A stretch of 64,000 nucleotides of DNA. Source: Phycomyces blakesleeanus NRRL 1555(-) (lineage: Eukaryota > Mucoromycota > Mucoromycetes > Mucorales > Phycomycetaceae). A model generated the notes under the pieces. The model saw only the letters and a program-made list of their open reading frames with translations. It was not told the origin of the DNA and did not search any database. Of the stretch, positions 11,944 to 22,212 are shown one piece after another. The translations under genes and the position numbers were made by a program. The stretch spans positions 350,985-414,984 of the forward strand of contig NW_017265161.1 of assembly GCF_001638985.1 (NCBI RefSeq). Direction: 5' to 3'. Each line of letters begins with the position of its first letter. The first letter of the stretch is position 1.

Positions 11944-13669
11944 TCGCTGATCTAATTATCTTTCTCTCCCTCTCCATACTCCTTTTTCCTTCTAAACTTA
12001 ATAGTTAATATTAGATGTTATTAAATACGTGGACTGATTATTTTAGTTCTTTATTTACTTTGCTACATATTGTATACCATTTAAAAACAGCAATAATTTA
12101 AAGCACTGAAGACACTTCCTTGATAGAAACAGAAGAATTTTTATCAAGAGAATCGCTTGTAGATAAATATACACAATAATTTACCTTTTTTTTTAATCAT
12201 TCTTATTTTTGCTATTATCAATAGAGATAAATATTACTTGGTATTTTGACAAACGTTCATAACAGACCAACTTTAACAATAACATCAGTAATCTCACGGA
12301 GACGATGTTTCTGTCTAGCCGGACTATACTCGGGGCCCCATGTATTTTTTTCTAATTCTTCAGGGCAAAATGATGTGCTTTGAAATTCATACAATATATT
12401 CGATTAATAACCCTACATCTAGACCTGGCTATGAAAAAATACAATATATCAATAATGAGCTAAGAAAAAAGATTATAAGGAGCTGTTCTCATTAAATTGT
12501 GACACAATCTTGTTGGATATTTTACTATTCATTGGCCTTCTTACGCAAATCATGTCTTTCTCTTTCTTTCACATATATACGAGGTAAAGCCGCTGTCCCC
12601 ATTGGGGCAGTTTAAGCAGCAATAACCATACTATTCTAAGAAAGAAAAGGCTGTTTTTATCAAATATTTAAATACTTGATACAAAGACAAAAACAAACAT
12701 AACTCATACAAAAATTGAAGCTTTTGGTTCAAATAAAATAGCAATAATTGGACTTGTATTGCATTGTTTAGTTTCTTTTTTTCTTTATGTCATATAATTT
12801 ATACTCACCTTTTAGCATTTATGATAATACTTCTTTCTAAAGTATTTTATATGCTTTTGTGCTGCTATCAATTTTAAGTATTTACTACCAATTCGCACTA
12901 TCCGTTTGTCTAATCATAAAAGCTTTTCGAATTCCTATAACTGTCTTGGTAGCCAAAAGTTCTCTTTTATAAATTCAATTGCTATATGGTGTGTCATTTT
13001 ATCCCTAGGTTTAGCTACTTCTATACCATTTATTTCAATGGGGTGCACAATTACCATCGTATATAGTATGTGCATAATAATATATATATATATGATAATA
13101 ACAAGAATGTTTTTGATATAATTAAATTAGAAAATCTTTAAATTCCCATGTTGTTAAGACAATGTCATTGGATTCTTCTCAAATGAAAAAAAAAATATAT
13201 ATTCTGGTCAGTAAACTACTTTCTTTACACCTTCCAAAAAGTCAATAAATAATCTATTTTAAATATCAAAACAATTTAAAGAAGATTCTTGCCACTTTAC
13301 TTGTCCTTATTGTTCATTTCAATTGGGAACACAATTAAATTGTAAGTTACCTGTGCGAGAGCAATTCATAAACTTGTTTTTAAAAAGATAGAAAGAAAGT
13401 TGCTAGAGTTTGAAAGCACAAAAGAAAATCTTGATACGAATATTTTGTATCCTTAGGGACCATATACAAAGATGTACCAAAAGAGATTTCTGAAACTGAA
13501 CACTCTCCAAAAGATATGAAAGTCTATACGCCATCTTTACATTTCTCTCACTATTCATGTAAGCAACTGATACTTGGATGCTTCAGTAATAATGAGGTCT
13601 AGGTCATTTATTTTGTCTGAAAAAACTACAAGAGTTTATTTAAAATAAAATATGACTACCTTTGCTTTT
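11944..13669. other. AT-rich intergenic region with decayed sequence
   Basis: This is the Pelota 3' flank followed by AT-rich DNA. Apart from the minus-strand relic at about 12257-12640, no coding stretch is supported. It may belong to the same decayed block as the transposase relic at 13680-14560. Confidence 0.45.
12257..12640 (-). pseudogene. Protein-like relic, family unknown
   Basis: Two minus-strand blocks look like former exons. The upstream block reads TAPMGTAALPRIYVKERERH followed by DLRKKANE and a stop. The downstream block reads CPEELEKNTWGPEYSPARQK and HRLREITDVIVKVGLL, ending at a TGA at 12257-12259. Between them is intron-like AT-rich sequence with in-frame stops. The blocks have good amino-acid composition, and a TAA sits just upstream of the first where Gln would fit. 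It could also be a small spliced gene that I cannot assemble. I do not recognise it. Confidence 0.3.
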
Positions 13670-13679
13670 TTTTTATAAC

Positions 13680-14560
13680 TGTTTTCACTCTCTTAGACAG
13701 GCCAAGAAAATGCTTCTCGCACACAATCCTTCAAAAAGATTCTATATGTTTTCGGTTGGGTTAAGATCGGGACTCTTGGCAGGCTACTCTAGAAAATCTA
13801 TGCCAAGGTCTTCTTGACACTTTATTGGCGCAGCTGCCTTATGTGGCATGGGATTGACTTCTTGGAAATAGAAGTGTATAGGGTCCTTGTATGGCAGCGT
13901 GTGACATAATGGCATAAATTTGTCTTACGGACTTTTATATACATTATTGGATTTATATGTCCATCCAGGATAAAGAGGGAACTAATACCTCTTGCCCAGA
14001 GACAACTCTAAACCATGACTTATTCTCCATCTCCCTAGATCCTTGGCTTAAATACAGCCAGTATCATACCTATCATCCGGGCTTCTCCACAAATGTGTTG
14101 GCCTATCGGTCTTAAAAAGACCAAACGAGGTTCGGCACTCTAGATCACAAGTCTTCCATTCTTCATCCCGTTTCTTTCGTGCATCAATATAAGTCTCTGC
14201 TAAGAGAGCTTCGGGAAATACAATACATCTGCTTGGATCTAAAAATGCGTAAAATTCTTCGAAAAGTACTTTTGGAGATTGGTGTATTGGACATCTCAGC
14301 AATTTCTCTCGTAAATGCCCATCAGATTCTTGTGTCTAATTCATTTCATGACCTTGTGAAAGTGTTTGCTTGTCTTTGGATGTGAGTAGCTTTGGTCTCC
14401 ATGAGCGAGCTCTGCCTTCTGCAGAACCGGTTTTTCTATATCTTTCCATAATATAGCGAATGGTTATCTCATCTGCATTATATTGTCAAGCAATCTGAGA
14501 AATGGACATTCTAGCCTTATGCATTCCGACCATAATCCATCTTTTCTAGGATCTTCTCTC
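13680..14560 (-). pseudogene. Tc1/mariner-family transposase, inactivated
   Basis: Read on the minus strand, this is a whole-length but broken IS630-Tc1-type transposase. The N-terminal helix-turn-helix is visible around ERYRKTGSAEGRARSWRPK. Next come WRSPDDRYD and a block matching the usual GGGSVMVWG region, continuing as ISSLFILDGHINP. The catalytic C-terminal block is AKSPDLNPTEN. Stops interrupt it at conserved tryptophans: TAG at 14008-14010, 13784-13786 and 13742-13744. There is also a TGA in the N-terminal region, another stop beside the 14008 site, and frameshifts. It is therefore an old, dead copy. Terminal inverted repeats were not identified. Confidence 0.8.
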
Positions 14561-14905
14561 TCTCTCTCTTTATTGTCTGATTTTAAGGTGAAAATGTTTA
14601 TAAGATTAAAAAGATTAAGAAGAAAAAAACGAAATGAGGTGATGCGTAAAGAAGAATGGTCGGATGTCAAATCCAAAAATCTCTTTTGGAAAGCCTCTAT
14701 ATATGTAAAGCCCTGGCTGTCAAATATCCCCGAAAAAAAAACGAGTGTTGTTCAGGGGTGGAGGGGGTCAATTACAACATTTTGTACACCATACGCTTGT
14801 TCACATCACACTTGCATTATTATAAAGGGAAAGAGAGAAAAGGGAAAAAAGAGGTCTATATTCTTCAAGGCGGATTGAGGGAAACAAATTATATGAATTA
14901 ATGAA

Positions 14906-16435
14906 CTAATTATTGGAGGAATTGTTGTGGTTATTTGTGTTTGTGTTTGTGTTTGTGCTGGCATTATTAATATTGTTATTGCTATTGCTATTAATATGAC
15001 TGCCAGTACCAGTACGGGTACCAGTACCAGTACTACTGCTATTATTATTACTGTTGTTATTGTTGATGTTGGTATTATTTCTATTGTTGTTACTGTCATT
15101 GGCTGCATTCAATACCTCTTCTCCAAATAATGCAGCAGCGGCCTGAGCTACTACAGCTTGGGCCGCTGCTTGGGCTGCCGCATAGTTCATAGCCAAAATT
15201 GCATCAATTGCTGACAAAATGTCGGCCTCCCACCATCCCATCTCATAGTCCACCAAGCCAAAGCGCTCCAGAGCATCGGCCCATCCAACTACCATTTCTC
15301 GCAAGCCATACAAGTGCTGATCCGTCAAACGCTCGGTTTCACAACTTGGTTCATGGCGTTGTGCAAGTGCATACAACCAACAATTGTTGAGGCCGGCCCA
15401 GAATTGTTCACGATCGATTGCATTATAAGGATGGTCGTCCGATGTGAGACCTAAATGTAATCGCACATAGATAGATAGATTTATGCGTACGTGCACGTAT
15501 ACGTGTAGAGAAATAAAGATAGAGAGATAGGTAGATAGGAAGGAGTTGTGGATTGTTTTATTGGTTCGGACAAAGTCATCAGGGTTCCAGTAAAATAAAA
15601 AATAAAAATAAAAATAAAAGCAACACACACACACACACACACTTTGGTACTTACCAAGTTGCTCACAATGATCGACTACTGCTCCCGTAGCTTTACTCAA
15701 TGTGTGAAATCCACTAACCATATTACGCTGCTCGACATGGTCCAAAGTTTTTTTCAATTGTTTTTGAATTTCTTCAAAATTCGTTGTGGTTGTGGTTGTG
15801 GTTGTGGTTGTGGTTGTAGTTGTAGTTGTGGCTGTATTGGGAATTACTGCAGTCGCAGCTGTTGCGGTTGTTGCAGCTGTTATTGTGGGTGTTGGCGCGA
15901 CTGTAGTTGTAGCTGTCATTTCATTTGCATTTGCATTTGCATTTGTATTTGTATTTGTATTGGTGATTGGGATTGGGGTTGGAGTAGAATCCATGGGTGT
16001 AATCACGTTTGAAGATATTGTAGTTGGTGCTGCTGCTGCTGCTGCTGCTGCCGGTAATGTTGTTGCTGAAGAAGGGAATGAAGCTGAAATTGGAAGTAGA
16101 GTCATTGGGGCCCCTAAGCTAGAATCGGCTGTAGTTGTACTTGTACTGATGGTGTTGGTGATTGGAGTAGATACAGTTGCTGAAGTCATGACGGTATCAA
16201 TTATCAATGAATCTGTTGGATTGTATTCCTGTTTGATCGCAACTTCTGGAATGTCTTGCATGTTTTGTTCTACTTCTTCTTGTTTTAATGTTTCTATCGG
16301 CTGTGTATCCATGGCAAGGAGCGGAGAAAGGCCTGTAGTCGACATGGTTTCATCCATCGGCGCTGTTAATGGACTGGAGGTGATTGAAGGAAACGAAGGT
16401 GATCGGGCAATTTCAGGTTCTTTTGAATCTTGCAT
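14906..16435 (-). CDS. Low-complexity protein with conserved-looking helical core, function unknown
   Basis: Two exons (15655-16435 and 14906-15450) join in phase across a GTAAGT...TTTAG intron to give 441 aa. The first 200 residues are Thr/Ser/Ala/Pro-rich, with an Ala run, an Asn-rich dipeptide run and a long Thr run encoded by a GTTGTG-type repeat. The middle, about residues 225-370, is normal sequence: predicted helix around FEEIQKQLKKTLDHVEQRN, then FHTLSKATGAVVDHCEQLG and, after the intron, a Trp-rich helical stretch (FWAGLNNCWLYALAQRH, VGWADALERFGL). An Ala-rich helix and an Asn/Thr-rich tail follow. I do not recognise the family. Composition resembles transcriptional co-regulators, but that is only an impression. 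It is transcribed away from PHF5A. Confidence 0.7.
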   Translation of the reverse strand: MQDSKEPEIARSPSFPSITSSPLTAPMDETMSTTGLSPLLAMDTQPIETLKQEEVEQNMQDIPEVAIKQEYNPTDSLIIDTVMTSATVSTPITNTISTSTTTADSSLGAPMTLLPISASFPSSATTLPAAAAAAAAPTTISSNVITPMDSTPTPIPITNTNTNTNANANANEMTATTTVAPTPTITAATTATAATAVIPNTATTTTTTTTTTTTTTTTNFEEIQKQLKKTLDHVEQRNMVSGFHTLSKATGAVVDHCEQLGKYQSVCVCVCCFYFYFYFLFYWNPDDFVRTNKTIHNSFLSTYLSIFISLHVYVHVRINLSIYVRLHLGLTSDDHPYNAIDREQFWAGLNNCWLYALAQRHEPSCETERLTDQHLYGLREMVVGWADALERFGLVDYEMGWWEADILSAIDAILAMNYAAAQAAAQAVVAQAAAALFGEEVLNAANDSNNNRNNTNINNNNSNNNSSSTGTGTRTGTGSHINSNSNNNINNASTNTNTNTNNHNNSSNN

Positions 16436-16942
16436 TTTAAATAGGATAGACTATATATTTATATATATTTATAAAAGAAGGAAGAAAAAAAAAGTAAACC
16501 CAAGTTATGAAGTACTAGTGTTGATGCTTGGATTTTTTTTTGTGCGGAGTGTTAAAAAATTATATGTATAAAAGACATCCACCCTTCACCCTACACCCTA
16601 CACAAGCTATATATATATATATTGTGTGGAATCACTTGTTTACAAGTCACGCCAGTCAACAGCTTCTGATTTTGTGTCAAGCACACACACACACGCACAC
16701 ACGCACATACATACGTAAGTGAACAGAATCTAGTGCGGAGAGTGTATATAAAATTATATTATATATAATATAATTTTAAATGGAAATGAGAAAGAGGCAG
16801 AAACAGAAAAAGATATAAAATAAAATAAAATAAAATAAAATAAATAATATATATATATATATAAATGAATTCAACAGCGGGATTAAACAAATAGTTTTTT
16901 ATTTTTTGTTTCCCTTCTTTGGTACAAACACATACATACATT
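16436..16942. promoter_or_regulatory. Divergent intergenic region upstream of PHF5A
   Basis: About 507 bp separate the start codons of the low-complexity gene (-) and PHF5A (+). It contains TA repeats, a CA/CG-rich run near 16685-16715, a TATATAA-like site near 16745 and AAAAT repeats near 16816-16850. It is presumed to hold both promoters; no specific operator is recognisable. Confidence 0.4.
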
Positions 16943-17070
16943 ATGGCAAAGCATCACCCCGATTTGATCTTTTGCCGTAAGCAACCTGGAATTGCTATTG
17001 GACGTTTGTGTGAAAAGTGCGATGGTAAATGCGTCATTTGCGACAGGTAAATTGTTTAAATATGTATATA

Positions 17071-17103
<33 letters not shown>

Positions 17104-17632
17104 GAATTTGATCAAGAATTTAAACCATTTGTGTACTTGCAGTTATGTACGACCAGCAACACTTGTACGAATTTGCGATGAATGCAATTTTGGTGAGTTG
17201 AATCTACTGCTACTACTATCATTATTATTATTATAAAAAGAAGAAAGAGAGAGAGATAGAGAGAGATTTGAAAGAGGATAATGGACTGATTAGAATCAAT
17301 ATAAAAAAACAAAAGGTTCATTCCAGGGACGATGTGTGATCTGTGGTTCACCTGGTGTGTCTGATGCTTATTACTGTGTGGGCTGTACGCGACTTGAAAA
17401 GGATCGCGAGGGCTGTCCAAAGATTATCAACTTGGGATCTTCAAAGACAGGTAAGAACAAGTCAAATATATATATATGTATAAAATAAGGGATTTTTTTT
17501 ATTAACAAATTCTTTTATTTTATTTTTGGGGGTAACTTTCTATTATATTTATTATTACTATTTATTATTATTATTTTTGCTATTAAAGATCTGTTCTACG
17601 AACGAAAGAAGTTTGGATTCAAGAAACGCTAG
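16943..17632 (+). CDS. RDS3: PHF5A/Rds3, SF3b splicing complex subunit
   Basis: Four exons (16943-17046, 17143-17192, 17316-17450, 17589-17632) give exactly 110 aa, the family length. The protein begins [16 protein letters not shown] and ends [14 protein letters not shown], nearly invariant in eukaryotes. PHF5A/Rds3 is a small knotted zinc protein of the SF3b core of U2 snRNP, near the branch-point adenosine pocket. Paired cysteines for three zinc sites are present ([23 protein letters not shown]). It lies tail-to-tail with the bZIP gene. Confidence 0.97.
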
Positions 17633-17718
17633 AACAACAACAATTCATAGAATTAAATTGGAATGTACAAAGAAGAAATAATAGTATGATGATGATGATG
17701 ATGATAATTGAAAGAGCA

Positions 17719-17749
<31 letters not shown>

Positions 17750-18173
17750 AATGTATATTTATAAAAGCATGGTTGATTAACTAAGGATTGAAGCCCGTTC
17801 TTTCTTTCTTTCTTTCTTTTGCGTGTCTTTTTTTTTGGGGGTTTTTTTTTGTTGGAATCAAAGAAAGGTAGGCAGGTTACAAGTTTTTTAAAGAAAAATA
17901 GAAAGGAATAGGAGAGAAGAAGAAGAAAAAAAAAAGGCAAATTACGTACAAGATAAGAGAAAGAAGAAGAATAGGACGGTGTAGAATAGAAAGAAATAAG
18001 TAACTATGGTGAAGGAATTTGACGGAGGAATAAAGAGTAAAAAAAAAAGGAAGAAAAAAAGAGAGGAGGAAGGTAGGTAGCTAAGTTGGATAGAGGAAAA
18101 GAAAGGGGATATTTTCGTTGTCTTTTTTTGTGGTTGTTGCAAGAAGTATATATATATATATGTATATATGTAG
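17633..18173. other. Convergent 3' intergenic region
   Basis: This 541-bp stretch lies between the stop codons of PHF5A (+) and the bZIP gene (-). It is purine-rich on the plus strand with GAT repeats near 17690, a pyrimidine run near 17800-17850 and TA repeats. I see no gene; it should contain both polyadenylation regions. Confidence 0.5.
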
Positions 18174-19184
18174 TTAGAAGCGTAGGACACCTGATGAACC
18201 ACCTGCTGAAGCACCAACGCCACTACCACCAGCTACCATACTGTGTTGCTGGCGAACGTTAATATTATTATTGTGGTAGAACGGTGATGAGCGGGAGATT
18301 GGCGCTGCTTCTGCTGCTGCTGCAGATCCGGAGGGGTGAGGGACAGAGACAGAAGAAAGAGGAGAGGAAGTATTGGGTCTTGTGGGGCTTGTACTGGAAT
18401 TATTCATTCCTTGATAAGAAGAGGAGGATGTGTTGTTGTTATTGTTATTGTTGTTTGCGGGGGAAGAATACATTGATGCGCCTTGGTTAGTAGACCGCAT
18501 CATGGGCTGCATCATGGGCTGCATCATAGACTGCATTGGTTTCTGGACGATTGAGGGATGAAAGCCATTGGCCTGTGCAATCGGACAGTCTTTATGGGCC
18601 AATAGAAGGGTCTTGAGGTTAACGATCTCTTCTCTCAATGCCTCGGCTTCCATTTGTAATCGGTCGTTGTCTCCGGATAGATACTCAACCTTGCCTTGGA
18701 GGTTACTCAGCCACTGCTTTTTACGCTGGCGACATTTGAGAGCGGCTAGAAGAAAGCAGAGGGTTTAATTTTTGTAACTATGGCAATAAAAAGTTGACCT
18801 ACCAATTCTGTTGCGCTCTAGGAAATTCTTTCGCTTTTCTTCATCCTCAGGGGTCTTTTCTTTGGTTCTTTGGCGCTTCTGTGAGAGTGATTCTTTTGGC
18901 TCTTCTTGCTGGGCTGTCTTTCGTCGCATGCTCTTCCTGCTCGGGGTCTTTTCGGGCAGTTGGTGGTGTTTTTGTGTTTCTCGATGGATGTGCTGGTAAT
19001 CACGTTCATCTGGATATTCTTGTTTGACCTTTACAGGTCGGGCATATTCTGGGATGCCATAGTTTCGATGGCCTTGTTGGTGTGATGATGATGTTGGTGG
19101 GGATGTTGATGATGTTGGTGATGATATTTGATGTGTCTGTGAATTTGAAGGGTCTGAATTTAATTATAAGAATATTAGTATTAG

Positions 19185-19224
<40 letters not shown>

Positions 19225-19821
19225 GTTTGGTCTTACCATATGACCGGGAATAGGTAGGTTGACTATTGGAAGTCTGAATGCCAAGATTACTGCCTACAGA
19301 TTTTTGATGCATAATAGAGCGGTAATCACCGAATTCGTCTGGCTTTGTCGGTCCTTGGAGCATAGAGGGAGACAAGGGACCTGTGCGAAGGCTTTCCCAT
19401 CCAAATTGATTGGTGACTTCCTTGGGTAGGACACCGCTTCCTATGAGAGATATTGCTGGACTTGTGATCGAGGCTACGGGCGGTAAGGTTGGCTTTGGTT
19501 CCTTGTCTTTCTTTTCGACTACGGCTGCCCCTGAGAAACTCTTTTCGAAAGGATTTGGTTCCTGATCTAGCTTTGAGCTTGAGTTGAGCGGAAGGACAGC
19601 CATTGGAGGACTATTTGATATTCTGCCGTGAAGAGGAACTAATGAAAATCCAATAAAAATCAAAGAGGTATATTTTTGAGTCAATTATATTATTGGTATT
19701 AATTGTGTATTACTTTCGAAATAAATAAACATAAACATAATAATATTTTACTTTTGTCGATACTGCCTGGACTAGGGCTATTGGATACCCTCTGGCCATT
19801 AAAGGGATCAGTGTCGGTCAT
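18174..19821 (-). CDS. Atf1/CREB-type bZIP transcription factor
   Basis: Four exons (19752-19821, 19237-19638, 18803-19153, 18174-18745) give 464 aa. The basic region contains ERNRIAALKCRQRKKQWL (N-x7-R signature, about residues 270-290), split by the last intron. A leucine zipper of five heptads follows (leucines in SNL, EYL, DRL, EAL, VNL). The N-terminal half carries EPNPFEKSF, matching the stress-activation motif of fungal Atf1/Aft1-type factors, and several Ser/Thr-Pro sites suited to a Hog1/Sty1 MAP kinase. The C-terminus is rich in Gln, Met, Asn and Ser, with four repeats near PMQSMMQPMMQPMM. It likely binds CRE-type sites in the stress response. Assignment to the ATF/CREB family is firm; the exact paralogue is not. 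Confidence 0.9.
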
Positions 19822-22212
19822 CAAAAAAATATGAAATTATAAAAATAATAACAAGGCACAGACTGTATGTATAAATATAAATATAAATATAAATATATGT
19901 ATATGTATATGTATGTATGGGTCTGTGTGGTCTATGTCTGTGTGTCGAGGTAATAATATTATATATATATAAATATAATAGAAAGTAAATATGTCAGGCC
20001 GAGAAACAAATTTAAACAAGTTTTCTTTTTTCTTTTTTTTAGTTTAAATATAAATCATTTGTTTTAATTTTTTATTTATTTATTTAAAGAAGTGTATATA
20101 CTGCTTACCAGTTTTTTATTTCCTTTTATATATAAAGGATTGTAAAGACAGTAGGATGGTTTTATTTGAGTTTCTATTAACAATAGTTATGAAAAGAATA
20201 TTCAAGCAAATATGTATGTTGAATGTTCATGGCCTTGAAGAGATAAAAGGTATTATATAATGTATCTGTAGCATGTTCATATATTTCAATAGTATATATA
20301 TATCTCTTTTATAATGGTTGGTGATAAAGGACAAAGCAAGGCAAGACAAGACAAGGCAAATGGGTTTATACCTTGAGAATTATATATATAAAAGAAGGAA
20401 AGGTCGGATATGGACAACTGCTTTCAAGAGGTATTCTGGCTTTGTATTTTATTTTATTTTTATTTTTTTTCCAAGCTTCTTCGAGTTTCTTCTTTTTTTT
20501 TTTTGACAAAAGCAACAAGCGGTGGACTGTGAATATAGGAAAAAGGGTGAAAAGAAAGAGAAAGAAGCAAACCAAAGAAGAAGAAGACAAAAAAAATGTG
20601 TGGGGAGATTAAAATCAATTACGTAGTAAAAATTGTTTTCAGAGCGAATCATTACATCATCACTCCAAAAGTAGCCTGTCTTTTACCCATTTGGATCAGC
20701 CACGTGGCTGCTTTTGTCCAATTTGGCTCCCTGTCTTTCGGATTTTGACCTTTGATAGGGCCCATTCACCAAAGAACAAGCTTAAGGATATTGAAGCGTG
20801 CACAAGAAACATATGTACCAAAATAAAAAGGGAGACAAAATGGTACAAAAAAAAAGGTCAATCAAAGTGGAATAATTTAAAGCTATTATCACATGAATCA
20901 GAACCCTTGGTTGGTTACCATCAATATGTGTAGATAGATACTTATTAGTGTTGCATAATTATGGTTGCCATGTCAACATATATTATTCTCTCTTTCTTGA
21001 TCAATGCAACCGAATCCGATTCTATTCTATTTAATTCGATTTAATTCTATAAAACATCTTCTTTAAGTTATGTTTCTATTTGTCAATTACACAAGATGAT
21101 GGTCCAATTACAGGAAATAAAGAACGTAAAATAATAATAATAATACCAATCACCAATGCTTACTACTCAACTTTCATTACTATTATTTCCATTATGGTTT
21201 GTCTTTTATGTTCTTCCAAAAATGATGGAATCTTTGGGATTTATTCAGTGTATGGAATAAATGAAAATCATTGGTAGCCTTGATATAGCTTTCTATAATT
21301 AATTTCTATAATTTCCATAATTGTTACTATTTATTACCATCTCGACCATCTAGACTCACTCATTTCCGCCCTTAATTGATATGTATATATGTATATAACT
21401 ATTGGAGAAATCATATATTCGCACAAAACAATTATCTACATACTAATTAATCTCTTGCCTGTATACATATATATATAAGAGCCAATATGTTTCTTGGTTA
21501 TATAAGTTCCAGCTGCTTTAGTAGGCTTATACTGTTTATTTATATAAAGAAAAGAAAAAAGCAGATAGGATCCAAGCAGCAAAATGTATAAACGTATTAC
21601 CGTTTGTACACCCGCGTGTTCTTATTTTATTTATATTTATATTTTTATATATACACTTTGTCTGCTGATAAATTTATACATTTCATCAAGATTGTCCATT
21701 TCTATTTCGACTTGATCTAAAACAAATCAAAAAGAATTGTATATGTATTTGGTTTACTCTTACTACTACTATTACTATCATTGTTACTTGAAGGTATTTA
21801 TAGAAAAATTAAAGAAAGTATAAATAAATAAATATAATTTCTATTTCTATTTCTATTTCTCATTTGAAATGCATACAGCTATAGAATTACAGAATTACAG
21901 AATTACAGAATTACAGAATTACAGAACTGAAAAATCATAAATTGAAACAAAACAAAAAGTTTATTTCAAAGTATATATTTAAGAAAAATACGCACACATC
22001 ACACATCACATCATATCACATACACCAAATAATAATGATAATAATAATAGTAATAGTAATAAAAATAACAATAATAAAGTTGTTTCAAATTTCTCTGTAC
22101 AGAACATAATTATTATAGTGATTACTAATACTATTACTACTAATACTTACTACTACCATTATTACTCTTATAATTATAATTATCATTCTCATTATCATTA
22201 TTTTCCCCCTAC
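19822..22212. other. Large intergenic region upstream of the bZIP gene
   Basis: About 2.4 kb without a supported gene. It includes the 5' flank of the bZIP gene and the 3' flank of the SAP gene, both on the minus strand. It contains a G-box palindrome (listed separately), a tandem AGAATTAC repeat of about five copies at 21883-21925, and several TA, ATAA and AGGCA repeats. Short frames near 20360-20610 are low-complexity Lys/Phe runs. Confidence 0.5.
20697..20710. promoter_or_regulatory. Palindromic G-box (CAGCCACGTGGCTG)
   Basis: A perfect 14-bp palindrome centred on CACGTG lies about 880 bp upstream of the bZIP gene start. G-box/E-box sites are bound by bHLH and some bZIP factors. Nothing here proves function; the length and perfection in AT-rich surroundings make it stand out. 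Confidence 0.4.

Noticed and set aside
15786..16571. A 261-codon plus-strand frame rich in Val
   Set aside because: Complement of the Thr/Ala/Asn repeat coding of the minus-strand gene; the minus-strand model splices in phase.
20366..20612. Overlapping Lys/Phe-rich frames on both strands as a small gene
   Set aside because: Low-complexity poly-T/poly-A translation with no splice signals or homology.
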